Below are positions 16,875 through 25,534 of a stretch of 49,932 nt of DNA, one piece after another. Made by a program: the position numbers and the translations under genes. Under the pieces are notes generated by a model, which was not told where the DNA came from, did not search any database, and saw only the letters and a list, made by a program, of their open reading frames with translations. Location: positions 1 to 49,932 of the forward strand of contig JAFUCC010000005.1 of the NCBI GenBank assembly GCA_017459925.1. The letters run 5' to 3'. This DNA comes from Eggerthellaceae bacterium (GTDB lineage: Bacteria > Actinomycetota > Coriobacteriia > Coriobacteriales > Eggerthellaceae). Position 1 is the stretch's first letter. Each line of letters begins with the position of its first letter.

Positions 16875-17254
16875 TGTACGAACTCGAATCGCACATGGAA
16901 CCCACGTGCCAACAATGCGAAGAAATGCACAGCGTTAAATGAGAATGCGACTACACTTCCCCTTCACTTTGCCATTTCGATGCTTCGAACTAGAAATCCG
17001 TAGCTTTTGTAACTAAATGTACGGCTCCCTGAGGAAATGTGAAGGTTTGGGGTGCATGGACAGGCTGCGCGGTAGGATAAAGGAAGCGCGTTGCCGTAGT
17101 GGGGCGGGCGCATCTAAGCCGGCTAAAAGCTTTCGGATGCAAATCAAGAGCTGACGTGAACCCGGCAACATTCCCAAAATCACTCAATTAAACGAGCGGA
17201 CGATGGTCGTCCTTTAGACGGCTGATGCCGCATGGCAGGGGGAAGTGAACTGGC
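16875..17254. other. Intergenic, nothing recognised
   Basis: 380 nt without a supported gene. A 65-aa minus frame (16990-17187) has no ribosome binding site and no coding character. Probably holds the promoter of the membrane protein gene at 17255. Confidence 0.4.
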
Positions 17255-17785
17255 ATGAAGGACTTTGGAAAGAGCTACATCGGTTACGTGAGCGGAAAAG
17301 GCGACATGCCCCGTTCGCGCAAGGAAGCGCTCGTGTTCCAGACGTTGTTCGCCGCAACCATGGCGTTCGTCATGGTGCTGAGCGTGAATCTGTTGCTGCT
17401 GTACCATGACGTCCCGACGAGCGTGTCGATGCTCGTCGGCTGGCCGCTTTGGTTCGCCTTTGCGTTCGCATTGCGCGAGCTGTACGCCAATAAGGCGAGC
17501 TTTTTCGTGAAGAAGCACCTGCTCGACCCGCACTTGGAGGGATTGCCTTTGCAGGCGGCATTCGTGGCAACGAACGTCCTGCTCATGGCGCCGGTGCTCT
17601 GCGCGGTCGGCACGGAATGCGGCGTGGTGCTCGGCGGGCTCGATCAGGGCATGTTCCTGGGCATGTACGCCCACATGCTTCCCCGCGCGGCGGGCCTCGC
17701 TTTCGCCATCGTGCTGTTCTTCGTGAAGCCGCTCGTCTCGGCGGTCTTCACCCATACGGTACCGCGCTTGCGCCAAGCACAATAA
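17255..17785 (+). CDS. Small integral membrane protein, DUF2798-like
   Basis: 176 aa with four membrane segments (about residues 28-50, 58-75, 98-118, 140-160). The N-terminus MKDFGKSYIGYVSGKGDMPRS is polar and basic. The pattern of paired segments with a P-Q/N-rich edge recalls DUF2798, but I am not certain. The upstream GGGGG is 9-12 nt away. It ends at a bidirectional terminator shared with the convergent YkvA gene. Function unknown. Confidence 0.65.
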   Translation: MKDFGKSYIGYVSGKGDMPRSRKEALVFQTLFAATMAFVMVLSVNLLLLYHDVPTSVSMLVGWPLWFAFAFALRELYANKASFFVKKHLLDPHLEGLPLQAAFVATNVLLMAPVLCAVGTECGVVLGGLDQGMFLGMYAHMLPRAAGLAFAIVLFFVKPLVSAVFTHTVPRLRQAQ

Positions 17786-17787
17786 GA

Positions 17788-17816
17788 AAGCGGGCGCCTC
17801 GCAAGGCAACCCGCTT
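17788..17816. terminator. Bidirectional terminator
   Basis: AAGCGGG (17788-17794) pairs with CCCGCTT (17810-17816), with an inner CCT/AGG extension. A-rich before and pyrimidine-rich after, between convergent genes ending at 17785 and 17843. Confidence 0.75.
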
Positions 17817-17842
17817 CCCCGTTTCAACTTTGCAGGCAAGCC

Positions 17843-18301
17843 CTATTCGATTGGCTCCACGTCGACGTGATCGACGGCCACGAGCTCGACCGGCTCGCCG
17901 TCACGCTGCTCCTTCCAGGCCGCGAAAGCTGCAAGCTCGGGCTCGTTGATGGCCATGGCCACGGTAGCCACGGCAAGGTCATCGGCCAAGCCGACGATGG
18001 GCACGTTGTCGGGAATGATGTCGTTCTTCTTCACGAGGTAGATGAACGCCGCCACGAGCGACACGATGACCTTGGGCGACACCTCGGTGTACTCGCGCGT
18101 TACGTAGCACTTCACCATCTCGGCCATGAGCGGCACGTTGTTGAATGCCGTCGTCACCGTATCCGGAAGGCCTTGCAGCTTCTCCTGAAGCTGCGCAAGC
18201 AAGTCGTTGATCTGCTCGGGGTTGTCGACGAATGCCTGGGCTTTCTGAACGTTCTCGTCGATGACGCCCTTCGCCCACTCTGCGTTGAACCGATCTGCCA
18301 T
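17843..18301 (-). CDS. DUF1232 (YkvA-like) protein
   Basis: 152 aa from the ATG at 18301 with GAGGAAGGAAC upstream; the open frame extends to 18883 but that part has no coding character and would overlap the MFS terminator. Residues about 80-115 match the YkvA/DUF1232 core, VSLVAAFIYLVKKNDIIPDNVPIVGLADDL, in which a short hydrophobic hairpin is followed by PDxxPxxGxxDD. The N-terminal 75 residues are helical (Gln/Glu/Leu-rich). Family members are small membrane-associated proteins of unknown role. Monocistronic. Confidence 0.78.
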   Translation of the reverse strand: MADRFNAEWAKGVIDENVQKAQAFVDNPEQINDLLAQLQEKLQGLPDTVTTAFNNVPLMAEMVKCYVTREYTEVSPKVIVSLVAAFIYLVKKNDIIPDNVPIVGLADDLAVATVAMAINEPELAAFAAWKEQRDGEPVELVAVDHVDVEPIE

Positions 18302-18404
18302 GTCGTTCCTTCCTCGAAAGCCGAGTTGCTGACACTGCGAATGATACCGCCCCTGCGCGCGCATGCACAAGGCGAACGGCGGAAACCGCGGTCCTTCCAA
18401 CATG

Positions 18405-18436
18405 AAAAAGCGCACCCCGGACAAGCCAGGGTGCGC
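18405..18436 (-). terminator. Rho-independent terminator of the MFS gene at 18460
   Basis: On the minus strand GCGCACCC (18436-18429) pairs with GGGTGCGC (18417-18410), followed by five U (18409-18405). It lies 24 nt past the stop. Confidence 0.9.
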
Positions 18437-18459
18437 ATGCAACACGAGAGCTCGTGCGG

Positions 18460-19821
18460 TTATTTGTCCTGAGACTCGGCGCGGACCTTCTGGTACTCGG
18501 AGTCCTTGCCCGGGCGGATCAGGAAACCGCAGATCAGCATGATCACGGACAGCGGGATGATGGTGACGAGGCATGCATCCCAGTACGTCATGCCGGAGTC
18601 GATCAGGCCGCCGTAAATCGGGCTGAAGCAGTTGCCGATGCACTGCGCGAACTGCAGCACGGCCATGCTCATCGTGGCCGCCATGGCGCTCTGGTGCATG
18701 ATGGAAGGCGCCAGCGGACGCAGGCCGCCACCGCCGATGCCGCCGCAAATGCCCATGAGCACGATGCCGACCCAGCACAGGGGCACGGAATCGGTCTGGA
18801 ACATGCAGTAGAAGCAGATCAGGAACAGCACGGCTGCCAGCATGGGCACAATGCGCTTCAGGTGATGTGGCAACGTGGCGCACAGGTGGCCGCCGAGCGG
18901 GTTGAACACCAGGCCGAGCGACGTCACGAGCGCAAGGCCCAAACCGGCGGATTGCTCGTCCCAGCCGAACCCGGGAGGCGTGGCTTCAGGGGATGTCTGC
19001 AGGAAGTTCGGCAGGTAGGTGTTCACGATGCCGGTCTGGCCGATGATGAAGATGAGGAACACGACGGCCAGAAGCCAGATGTTCTTGTTCTTCAGCAGCT
19101 TGAAGCAGTCGACGAACGAGCCCTCGACGCCGTAGTCGGCCTCCTTTGTGTCAGGCATCTTGCACAGCAGCATGAACAGCACGAGCGCGACGGCCGCAAA
19201 GATGACGACGAACGTGAAGACGCCCTGCCAACCAGCGGAAGCCGCGATACCCGGACAGATGATGGAGTCGAGCGTGATGGACAGCGGCACCCACGTGGCC
19301 CACAAGCCCAGCATGACGCCGCGAGTCTTCTCGGGGAACCACAGCGTGATGATGGTCGGCGCGGCGACGCCGGTCAGGCCGATCCCTAAGCCCTCTATGA
19401 AGCGGCCGATGTAGAGCGCCGTGACGTTCGTGCCGGCGAGCAGCGGGATGATGCCGCCGATGATGACGCCCAACGTGGCGATGAACACGGTCCACTTCAA
19501 GCCGATCCTACGGCAGATGAACGCCGCCGGGAACGCAAGGAAGATGCCGATGAGCGAAACGACCGTCATCAACATGCCGAAACCGGCGGCATCCAGCATG
19601 AAACCGCCCTCGGGGCTCACGCCCGGGACGTAGATGAACCAAAGCGGAATGGACACGAGCTTGAACTGCCCCAACGGGGCGGCGAAGCTGACGAGATACG
19701 TGACGATCCAGATGACCCAGGCATAGCGCGGCGTCTTCTGGTCAGACTTGGTGATGTAGGACGATGCGGTCGGCGTCTGCGGACCCGACATCGTCATCGG
19801 TTCTTGGGTTTTCCCCTCCAT
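18460..19821 (-). CDS. MFS transporter, tandem paralog A
   Basis: 453 aa; ATG at 19821 with AAAGGTAGAGG upstream. 12 membrane segments; polar N-terminus of about 35 residues ending KSDQKTPRYAWV. Marks: FICRRIGLKWTV after TM2, RFIEGLGIGLTGVAAPTIITLWFPEKTRG around TM4-5, a loop of acidic residues (PDTKEADYGVEGS) and a C-terminal RPGKDSEYQKVRAE tail. It is about 85% identical to the protein of 20142-21509, with long runs of identical DNA. A separate candidate operator lies 186 bp upstream, so it may have its own promoter. By context it carries the alpha3/beta3 substrate or a related aromatic; unproven. Confidence 0.88.
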   Translation of the reverse strand: MEGKTQEPMTMSGPQTPTASSYITKSDQKTPRYAWVIWIVTYLVSFAAPLGQFKLVSIPLWFIYVPGVSPEGGFMLDAAGFGMLMTVVSLIGIFLAFPAAFICRRIGLKWTVFIATLGVIIGGIIPLLAGTNVTALYIGRFIEGLGIGLTGVAAPTIITLWFPEKTRGVMLGLWATWVPLSITLDSIICPGIAASAGWQGVFTFVVIFAAVALVLFMLLCKMPDTKEADYGVEGSFVDCFKLLKNKNIWLLAVVFLIFIIGQTGIVNTYLPNFLQTSPEATPPGFGWDEQSAGLGLALVTSLGLVFNPLGGHLCATLPHHLKRIVPMLAAVLFLICFYCMFQTDSVPLCWVGIVLMGICGGIGGGGLRPLAPSIMHQSAMAATMSMAVLQFAQCIGNCFSPIYGGLIDSGMTYWDACLVTIIPLSVIMLICGFLIRPGKDSEYQKVRAESQDK

Positions 19822-20006
19822 GATGCACCTCTACCTTTCACGGAATGTTACAGATATGGGTTGAAACACCTTCATGAACCGCAGGCGCCCTCGCGGTCGA
19901 ACAACGCCCCCCTCCTTGGCGCACGTGAATCCTATCCACGAAAACCTTATGGAACTCGGCTGGACGCATATCACCAACATCGGCTGAAATAAGGCAAAAC
20001 ACGCCC

Positions 20007-20023
20007 TCATGCTTTCAGTACGA
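20007..20023. promoter_or_regulatory. Degenerate operator candidate (site 3)
   Basis: TCATGC-TTTCA-GTACGA: same 6-5-6 layout as site 1 with one change per arm, flanked by C and G. It lies 186 bp upstream of the MFS start at 19821. Confidence 0.45.
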
Positions 20024-20084
20024 GTCGCGTGAACAGGAGAAACACGCTAAAGCTGTCACGATTTGCATGGGGGTCGAAACACGA

Positions 20085-20116
20085 AAACGGGGGCGACGCA
20101 CGAGCGCCACCCCCGA
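20085..20116 (-). terminator. Rho-independent terminator of the MFS gene at 20142
   Basis: On the minus strand CGGGGG (20116-20111) pairs with CCCCCG (20094-20089), extended by inner GC pairs, followed by UUUU (20088-20085). Confidence 0.85.
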
Positions 20117-20141
20117 TTGGACGAGCGTGTGAAACCTGGCC

Positions 20142-21509
20142 CTATTCCTTATGAGCCTCGGCCTCAGCGCGAACCTGCTGGTATTCGGAGTCCTTACCCG
20201 GGCGGATGAAGAACGCGCAGACGAGCATGACGATTGACATCGGAACGATGGTCATGAGGCAGGCATCCCAATACGGGGTGCCCGCATCGATCATGCCTCC
20301 GTAAATCGGGCTGAAGCAGTTGCCGATGCACTGCGCGAACTGCAGCACCGCCATGCCCATGGTCGCCGCCATGGCGGACTGGTGCATGATGGCGGGCGCC
20401 AGCGGACGAAGGCCACCGCCGCCGAGGCCGGCGCAGATGCCCATGAGCACGATGCCGATCCAGCACAGGGGCACCGACTCGGTTTGGAACATCAGGTAGA
20501 AGCAGAACAGGTAGATGACCGCCACCGAAATGGGCACGACGCGCTTCAGGTGATGCGGCAGAGCCGCGCACATGGCGCCGCCGGCAGGATTCGAAACGAT
20601 GCCGATGGTCGTGACGACAGCCAGGCCGATGCCGGCGGTCGCAGGATCCCACCCGAACCCGGGAGGCGTTGCGTCGGGAGCGGTTTGCAGGAAGTTCGGC
20701 AGGTAGGTGTTCACGATGCCGGTCTGGCCGGCGATGAACACGAAGAACACGATGCCGAGCAGCCAGATGTTCTTGTTCTTGAGCAGCGCTATGCACTCTG
20801 CCACGCCGCCTTCGACGCCATAGTCGGCTTCGCGCGTGTCGGGCATCTTGCAGAAGACCATGAACAGCACGAGCGCGACGGCTGCAAAGATGACGACGAA
20901 CGTGAAGACACCCTGCCAACCCGCAATCGGGGCCAACGCCGGGCACACCAGCGAATCGAGCGTGATCGAGAGCGGCACCCAGCAGCACCACAGGCCCAGC
21001 ATGACGCCGCGGGTCTTCTCGGGGAACCACAGCGTGATGATGGTCGGCGCGGCGACGCCGGTCAGGGCGATGCCGAGGCCCTCGATGAAGCGGCCGATGT
21101 AGAGCGCCGTGACGTTCGTGCCGGCGAGCAGCGGGATGATGCCGCCGATGATGACGCCGAGCGTCGAAACGAGGATCGTGTTCTTCAAGCCGAGCTTGCG
21201 GCAGATGAACGCCGCCGGGAACGCCAGCACGATGCCGATGAGCGAAACGACGGTCATGAGCATGCCGAAACCCGCCGCATCCATCATGAAGCCGCCTTCG
21301 GGGCTCACGCCCGGGACGTAGATGAACCAAAGCGGAATGGACACGAGCTTGAACTGCCCCAACGGGGCGGCGAAGCTCACGAGGAACGTGACGATCCAAA
21401 CGACCCAGGCGTAGCGGGGCGTCTTTTGGTCAGACTTGGTGATGTACGATGAAGCGGTCGGGGTCAACGGACCCGATACCGTCATCGGCTCTTGAGGTTT
21501 CCCCTCCAT
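20142..21509 (-). CDS. MFS transporter, tandem paralog B
   Basis: 455 aa; ATG at 21509 with AGGATAGAGG upstream. Same layout as paralog A: polar N-terminus, FICRKLGLKNTI after TM2, RFIEGLGIALTGVAAPTIITLWFPEKTRG, PDTREADYGVEGG loop, RPGKDSEYQQVRAEAE tail. The differences cluster in TM7-TM10 and the cytoplasmic loops. It follows the 117-aa protein by 71 nt without a clear promoter, so it is probably the last gene of the alpha3 operon. A tandem copy with a distinct upstream site suggests dose increase or split substrate range. Confidence 0.88.
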   Translation of the reverse strand: MEGKPQEPMTVSGPLTPTASSYITKSDQKTPRYAWVVWIVTFLVSFAAPLGQFKLVSIPLWFIYVPGVSPEGGFMMDAAGFGMLMTVVSLIGIVLAFPAAFICRKLGLKNTILVSTLGVIIGGIIPLLAGTNVTALYIGRFIEGLGIALTGVAAPTIITLWFPEKTRGVMLGLWCCWVPLSITLDSLVCPALAPIAGWQGVFTFVVIFAAVALVLFMVFCKMPDTREADYGVEGGVAECIALLKNKNIWLLGIVFFVFIAGQTGIVNTYLPNFLQTAPDATPPGFGWDPATAGIGLAVVTTIGIVSNPAGGAMCAALPHHLKRVVPISVAVIYLFCFYLMFQTESVPLCWIGIVLMGICAGLGGGGLRPLAPAIMHQSAMAATMGMAVLQFAQCIGNCFSPIYGGMIDAGTPYWDACLMTIVPMSIVMLVCAFFIRPGKDSEYQQVRAEAEAHKE

Positions 21510-21580
21510 GTTGCACCTCTATCCTTTACTTGCGTTACAGATATGGGTAAAACGCGGGCAAAAGCCCAGATGAGCTGCGA

Positions 21581-21934
21581 CTATTGCGCAGGGATCTGCC
21601 GCACGGACCACTTCATGGGATCGCACGGCGGCGTGCCCTGGCCGCAGCCGCAGCGGACACGGGGAGCGACCATCTTGTCCCAATAGTTCTTATCGGTCTG
21701 GTAGACCCACTGGATCTCGTCGAGCGTGCCGGTGATGGTGTACCACCACTCCATGCTGGGGCCGTATCCGGAAAACCGGCCATCCGTGGCAGGCTGCCCG
21801 CATACGGTGCAGTAAATCTCGACGGCCCCTTCGCCCTCGGGCTTGCCGCCGAGGGAGTTGCGCGGCGAGATGGCCTCGTCGACGGATAGCGATTGCCCGA
21901 CTTCGATGGGCTTGATGTCTTCTTTGGTGATCAT
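21581..21934 (-). CDS. Cys-containing hypothetical protein (117 aa) in the alpha3 operon
   Basis: Start at 21934, 9 nt after GAGG; the frame runs to 22111 without a better site. Two Cys groups, IYCTVCGQPA (about residues 40-50) and RVRCGCGQGTPPCDP (near residue 100), could form a zinc or iron site. Between them lies an aromatic-rich stretch (MEWWYTITGTLDEIQWVYQ). It has no membrane segment. I do not recognise the family. It sits between the zinc-ribbon gene and the MFS gene and probably shares their transcript; an accessory or redox role is only a guess. Confidence 0.65.
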   Translation of the reverse strand: MITKEDIKPIEVGQSLSVDEAISPRNSLGGKPEGEGAVEIYCTVCGQPATDGRFSGYGPSMEWWYTITGTLDEIQWVYQTDKNYWDKMVAPRVRCGCGQGTPPCDPMKWSVRQIPAQ

Positions 21935-22017
21935 GGTACGCATCCTCTTGTCTTTTTTCGCGCGTTGAAACGGTTGAAGCCGAAACGCGGGGCGGCTCTC
22001 CGCAAGCTTCCGCTCCC

Positions 22018-22236
22018 CTATTCGAGCCGGGAAGCTTCCGGCTGCGCCCCTCTCAGGCTTCCACCGGGGGCGCCGGGAAGCTTGGGGATGGGCGCTCCGC
22101 AGGCGCTGCACGTCGGCGATTGCGGGTCGTTCTCATGCCCGCAGCGGACGCACGTGCCCGGCTCGGGCATCGGCCGCTGATCGACCTTGCCGCACATCCC
22201 GCATCTCACGCACACGCGCGTGTAGCCTCCGCACAT
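22018..22236 (-). CDS. Zinc-ribbon protein (72 aa)
   Basis: Cys-rich: CVRCGMCG (residues 9-16) and CVRCGHEN...CSACG (about 29-46), two knuckles of CxxC type as in zinc ribbons. The last ~25 residues are Pro/Gly/Arg-rich. GGGAAGG lies 2 nt before the ATG, rather close. It follows beta3 by 82 nt, with a hairpin between them. Small zinc-ribbon proteins often serve assembly or regulation, but nothing specific can be claimed. Confidence 0.65.
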   Translation of the reverse strand: MCGGYTRVCVRCGMCGKVDQRPMPEPGTCVRCGHENDPQSPTCSACGAPIPKLPGAPGGSLRGAQPEASRLE

Positions 22237-22270
22237 CGCCTTCCCCTGCCGTTTCCAGCACCCGTCAACG

Positions 22271-22309
22271 CCGCACCTGGAACGCCTCGCTTGGACGCCC
22301 CAGGTGCGG
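22271..22309. repeat. Perfect 10-bp inverted repeat after beta3
   Basis: CCGCACCTGG (22271-22280) and CCAGGTGCGG (22300-22309) with a 19-nt loop, 10 nt past the beta3 stop. No U tract follows on the minus strand, so it is more likely an mRNA-stabilising or attenuating hairpin than a terminator. Confidence 0.6.
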
Positions 22310-22318
22310 ACGGTCGGG

Positions 22319-22678
22319 CTATTTCACCGTGCCCGACTTCGGCACGAACAGCACGTTCTTGGTCGTGACGGCGGCCATCTTGGCGGCCAGCTCCTCGACG
22401 GGACCGTACTCCATGCACAGCGACTGGCAGTGCTTCACGCACGTGGGCTTGCGGTTCTTGGCCACGCGCTCGGCGCACAGGTCGCACATGTCGGTCGGGA
22501 TGGGCACGCAGTCGAGCTGCCAGTGCTTCTTGTCGATCTGCCACGGGCCGACTTCGGTCATCTTGATGCCGTATTGCCCAACGGGGATGTCATGCTCGAC
22601 GGCACACGCCATCTCGCAGGACATGCAGCCCGTGCAGTACTCGTAGTTGATCAGCAAACCATACGCTTTATCAGCCAT
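22319..22678 (-). CDS. Small 2x[4Fe-4S] ferredoxin subunit (beta3)
   Basis: 119 aa with clusters C15-x2-C18-x2-C21-x3-C25 and C65-x2-C68 ... C80-x3-C84-x3-C88. ATG at 22678, 3 nt after the alpha3 stop, so tightly coupled. It is the electron-transfer subunit for alpha3 and a paralog of beta1 and beta2. The sequence after the second cluster (MEYGPVEELAAKMAAV) is closest to beta1. Confidence 0.9.
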   Translation of the reverse strand: MADKAYGLLINYEYCTGCMSCEMACAVEHDIPVGQYGIKMTEVGPWQIDKKHWQLDCVPIPTDMCDLCAERVAKNRKPTCVKHCQSLCMEYGPVEELAAKMAAVTTKNVLFVPKSGTVK

Positions 22679-22681
22679 GAC

Positions 22682-25093
22682 TTAAGCCTCCATCTCTGCT
22701 TCGAGGGTGAAGTTGCGGAAGGAGCCCTCTGCGAAGCGTTCCTTCGGCGTCTCGGGCGCCTTCAGCGGAATCTCCTCGGGCGTGCACTTGTACACCTTGC
22801 ACAGGTAGCACTTCGACTGGTTGCCGAAGCCCGTGTCGCCGCACTCGGAAGGCAGGACGACGTTGATGTTGCGGGCGTACGTGGCGAAGCAGCCCTCGCC
22901 CTGGTCCTCCGGGTCGGCCTCGGGGAACCACCAGCCGTGGTCGGCCTGCACGACGCGCGGATCGACGATAGGCGTGATGTGCGCGCGCTCGCGGCAGCGG
23001 CCGATGGGGCTCTCGATCCAGCACCAATCGCCTTCCACGATGCCGCGCTCTGCCGCCGCGTCGGGATGGATCTCGAAACGCGGGTCGGGATAGCTCGAGC
23101 GCAGGCGGTTCATCTGGCGATGCTCGGAGTGGAACGACTGGTAATGGCGGGCGCCCGTGGTCAGCACCAGGTTGAACTCCTTGTACAGTTCGGGCTGGCT
23201 ATAGGGGCTCATGGGCGGCTCGGCGTAGTACGGCAGCGGCTTCTGGCCCCACTGCGCCAGCAGCAGCGAGTACAGCTCGATGCGGCCGGTCATGGTGTTG
23301 AAGCCCAGCTGACCATCGGGGCGCTGCTCGCCCTTGGCGTACTTGAAGTAATGGAACTCGGGGTAAATCCAGTTCAGCTTGCGGCTGTCGTCGTAGGTGA
23401 TGCCGGCTTCCTGGATGAGGAAGCTGAAGTACTCCTCCAGCGTCTCGCCCGGCCACAGGTCCTTGTTCCAGCGGCGGCCGAGCTCCCAGTTGATCTGGAA
23501 GTCGTCCTTCGACTCTCCCATCGGCTCGCACGCCTTGTTGGTGTTCTGGATGTAATACCACACCGAACGCAGGCCCTCGCGCTCCGGATAGAAGCACAGC
23601 GGCAGCACGACGTCGCAGTTCGCCATGAGCGTCGGGGTCATGAAGCAGTCGACGCCGACGACGAAGTCGCAGTTCTTCAGGCCCTTCTCAACACGCGGCT
23701 CGGGGTCCTGGGCACAGCACGCCAGCGGGTTGGTCGACTGGATCCACGCGCCGTGGATCTTGAACGGACGGCCCGTGACCAGCTGGTCGATCATCGAGTC
23801 GGCCTGGCACTGCACCATGCCGGAGTTCGTGATCATCTCGTACGTCGAGCCGATGCGCTCCTTCTCCTGCTGCGGGGTGAACACCTCGCGAGGATCTGGC
23901 GGCAGCCAAACCTCGGTGTTGTACGGGTCGTGGACGGTGATCATGCCACCCGGGCGGTCGACCTGGCCGGTGATGCACCACAGGTTGTGAACGGCCTGCG
24001 AGGCGGTGATGCACTGCAGGTTCATGTCGAGGGCCAGGCCCCACTGCACGGCGGTGGGCTGCTCGGCCATCTTCTCGGCAGCCTCGATGATGTCTTCCTT
24101 GTCGAGCCACGTGACTTCAGCGGCCCAGTCGAGGTCGTACGGCTTCACGGCCTCGTAGTACTCGTCGAAGCCGTAGCACCACTTGTCGACGAAGTCGGCA
24201 TCGTACAGGTTGTTCTCGATGATGTACTTGCTCATGGCCAGCGCCAGCATGCTGTCGGTGCCGGGGCGCAGCTGCAGCCACAGGTCGGCCTTGGCGGCCA
24301 GCCACGTGCAGCGCGGGTCCACGACGACGAGCTTCGAGCCGCGTTTCATGCAGTCGACGATCCAATGGCCCAAGTTGCCGTCGGCATTGGCGATCAGCGG
24401 GTTGTTGCCCCACACGAAGATGTTCTTCGGCGCGACCCACTCGGGATTGTCGTAACGGTCGGGGAACTGCATGGAGAAGTCGGGGCAGGTGTAGCAGCCC
24501 ATGATGGTGTTGGCGGCAGCCACGCGCGGGACGTAGCAGGCATTGCCGGAATGGAAATACGAATACTGGATGGAACCCAGCGCGTAACCCAAACGGGCGT
24601 TGATCGGCGGGGTGACGCGGCCGGTGCCGGAAGCGAAGATGATCGACTTGCCGCCGAACTCGTCGCGGATGGCCGTGAACTTCTCGTCGATCATGTCGTA
24701 GGCCTCATCCCACGTGATGCGCTCCCACTTGTCGGCGCAGCCGCGGTACTTCGGATCGCGCTTCATGGGGTACAGCAGGCGGTCGGGATGGTAGATGGCC
24801 TCGGCCACGTCGAGGCAGCGCATGCACAGGCGGCCCTGGTAGTACGGGTTCTCCTCGTCGCCTTCCACCTTGATGAACTTGCCGGTCTCCTTGTCGGTGT
24901 AGACGATGACGCCGCAACCGTCATGGCAGCCGGGAGCCGACCATGCCGCGGAACGGGTGCAGATCATTCCGTCTTCTTCCCATTGCCAGGGAACATCGCC
25001 GCCCGTGTACATGACGGGAGGCTCGTTGAAAAACGTCGGGCGAACCTCTTTCGATGCGTCGCTGTCGTGGGGAATGTCAATCCTTTGAGTCAC
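22682..25093 (-). CDS. Molybdopterin-dependent oxidoreductase, catalytic subunit (alpha3)
   Basis: About 803 aa from a GTG at 25093; the true start is uncertain because the frame extends to 25252 and upstream GAGAGAG is only a weak site. DMSO reductase superfamily: C56-x3-C60 and C90-x2-C93, DRLLYPMKRDPKYRG...WERITWDEAY, the SGNACYVPR segment (C186 candidate Mo ligand), then HSEHRQMNRLRSSYPDPRFEIHPDAAAERGIVEGDW in the C-terminal domain. No Tat signal. Same four-Cys arrangement as alpha1 and alpha2. It heads an operon with beta3, a zinc-ribbon protein, a 117-aa protein and an MFS carrier, and is divergent from a membrane LuxR regulator. A candidate operator lies 220 bp upstream. The substrate is unknown. 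Confidence 0.9.
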   Translation of the reverse strand: MTQRIDIPHDSDASKEVRPTFFNEPPVMYTGGDVPWQWEEDGMICTRSAAWSAPGCHDGCGVIVYTDKETGKFIKVEGDEENPYYQGRLCMRCLDVAEAIYHPDRLLYPMKRDPKYRGCADKWERITWDEAYDMIDEKFTAIRDEFGGKSIIFASGTGRVTPPINARLGYALGSIQYSYFHSGNACYVPRVAAANTIMGCYTCPDFSMQFPDRYDNPEWVAPKNIFVWGNNPLIANADGNLGHWIVDCMKRGSKLVVVDPRCTWLAAKADLWLQLRPGTDSMLALAMSKYIIENNLYDADFVDKWCYGFDEYYEAVKPYDLDWAAEVTWLDKEDIIEAAEKMAEQPTAVQWGLALDMNLQCITASQAVHNLWCITGQVDRPGGMITVHDPYNTEVWLPPDPREVFTPQQEKERIGSTYEMITNSGMVQCQADSMIDQLVTGRPFKIHGAWIQSTNPLACCAQDPEPRVEKGLKNCDFVVGVDCFMTPTLMANCDVVLPLCFYPEREGLRSVWYYIQNTNKACEPMGESKDDFQINWELGRRWNKDLWPGETLEEYFSFLIQEAGITYDDSRKLNWIYPEFHYFKYAKGEQRPDGQLGFNTMTGRIELYSLLLAQWGQKPLPYYAEPPMSPYSQPELYKEFNLVLTTGARHYQSFHSEHRQMNRLRSSYPDPRFEIHPDAAAERGIVEGDWCWIESPIGRCRERAHITPIVDPRVVQADHGWWFPEADPEDQGEGCFATYARNINVVLPSECGDTGFGNQSKCYLCKVYKCTPEEIPLKAPETPKERFAEGSFRNFTLEAEMEA

Positions 25094-25312
25094 TGTTACA
25101 TCACTCTCTCTCACACTCTCTCGGACATTGCAGGCGAAGGTTACGGCCCCCTGCGGCCAGCCGAAGCGCCGCGCTTGGCGTTGCGCCTCACCACCCCTCA
25201 TCGCGCTTCTTCGGCACTTCGCCTTCGATGCGTGAAACGGTACCGACCGCATGGATGCCTGTAATCAAGGCGAGAGTTCCCTTTTGCGAATTCCAACGCT
25301 CGATACGAGGGC

Positions 25313-25329
25313 TCATACCCTCAGTACCA
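25313..25329. promoter_or_regulatory. Operator candidate (site 4)
   Basis: TCATAC-CCTCA-GTACCA: left arm perfect, right arm two changes from GTATGA. It lies 220 bp upstream of the alpha3 GTG, the same spacing as sites 1 and 2. Confidence 0.5.
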
Positions 25330-25432
25330 TGCCTTTACCTGGGATTATTCGAAATATGGCTGAAAGGCTGGCCTCGCGGAAACGAGTCCGGGTCCATGTT
25401 CGGGACGTTTTGGAACGAGCAGTCCGTCAAAT

Positions 25433-25449
25433 GCATACGGAACGTATGA
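25433..25449. promoter_or_regulatory. Operator candidate (site 5)
   Basis: GCATAC-GGAAC-GTATGA: one mismatch in the outermost pair. It lies 86 bp before the second LuxR start and may serve its autoregulation, or act with site 4 on alpha3. Confidence 0.52.
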
Positions 25450-25534
25450 GGGTGGCAATCTCGCAATTGATACAGTTCGATTTGACGGGAAGACGAGCCC
25501 GTCAACCAACAACGCGGACCTAAGAGGGGGCTCA

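Larger units (their letters stand above)
19822..20141. other. Intergenic region between the tandem MFS genes
   Basis: 320 nt holding a degenerate operator (20007-20023) and the terminator of the upstream MFS gene (20085-20116). No gene seen. Confidence 0.55.
25094..25534. other. Divergent promoter region of alpha3 and the second LuxR gene
   Basis: 441 nt with two operator-like dyads (25313-25329, 25433-25449). No gene recognised; small frames here lack ribosome binding sites. The 25140-25240 stretch is GC-rich and carries partly repeated GCGCTT..CGGC pieces. Confidence 0.55.

Noticed and set aside
16990..17187. 65-aa minus-strand frame
   Set aside because: No start signal and no coding character; probably chance.
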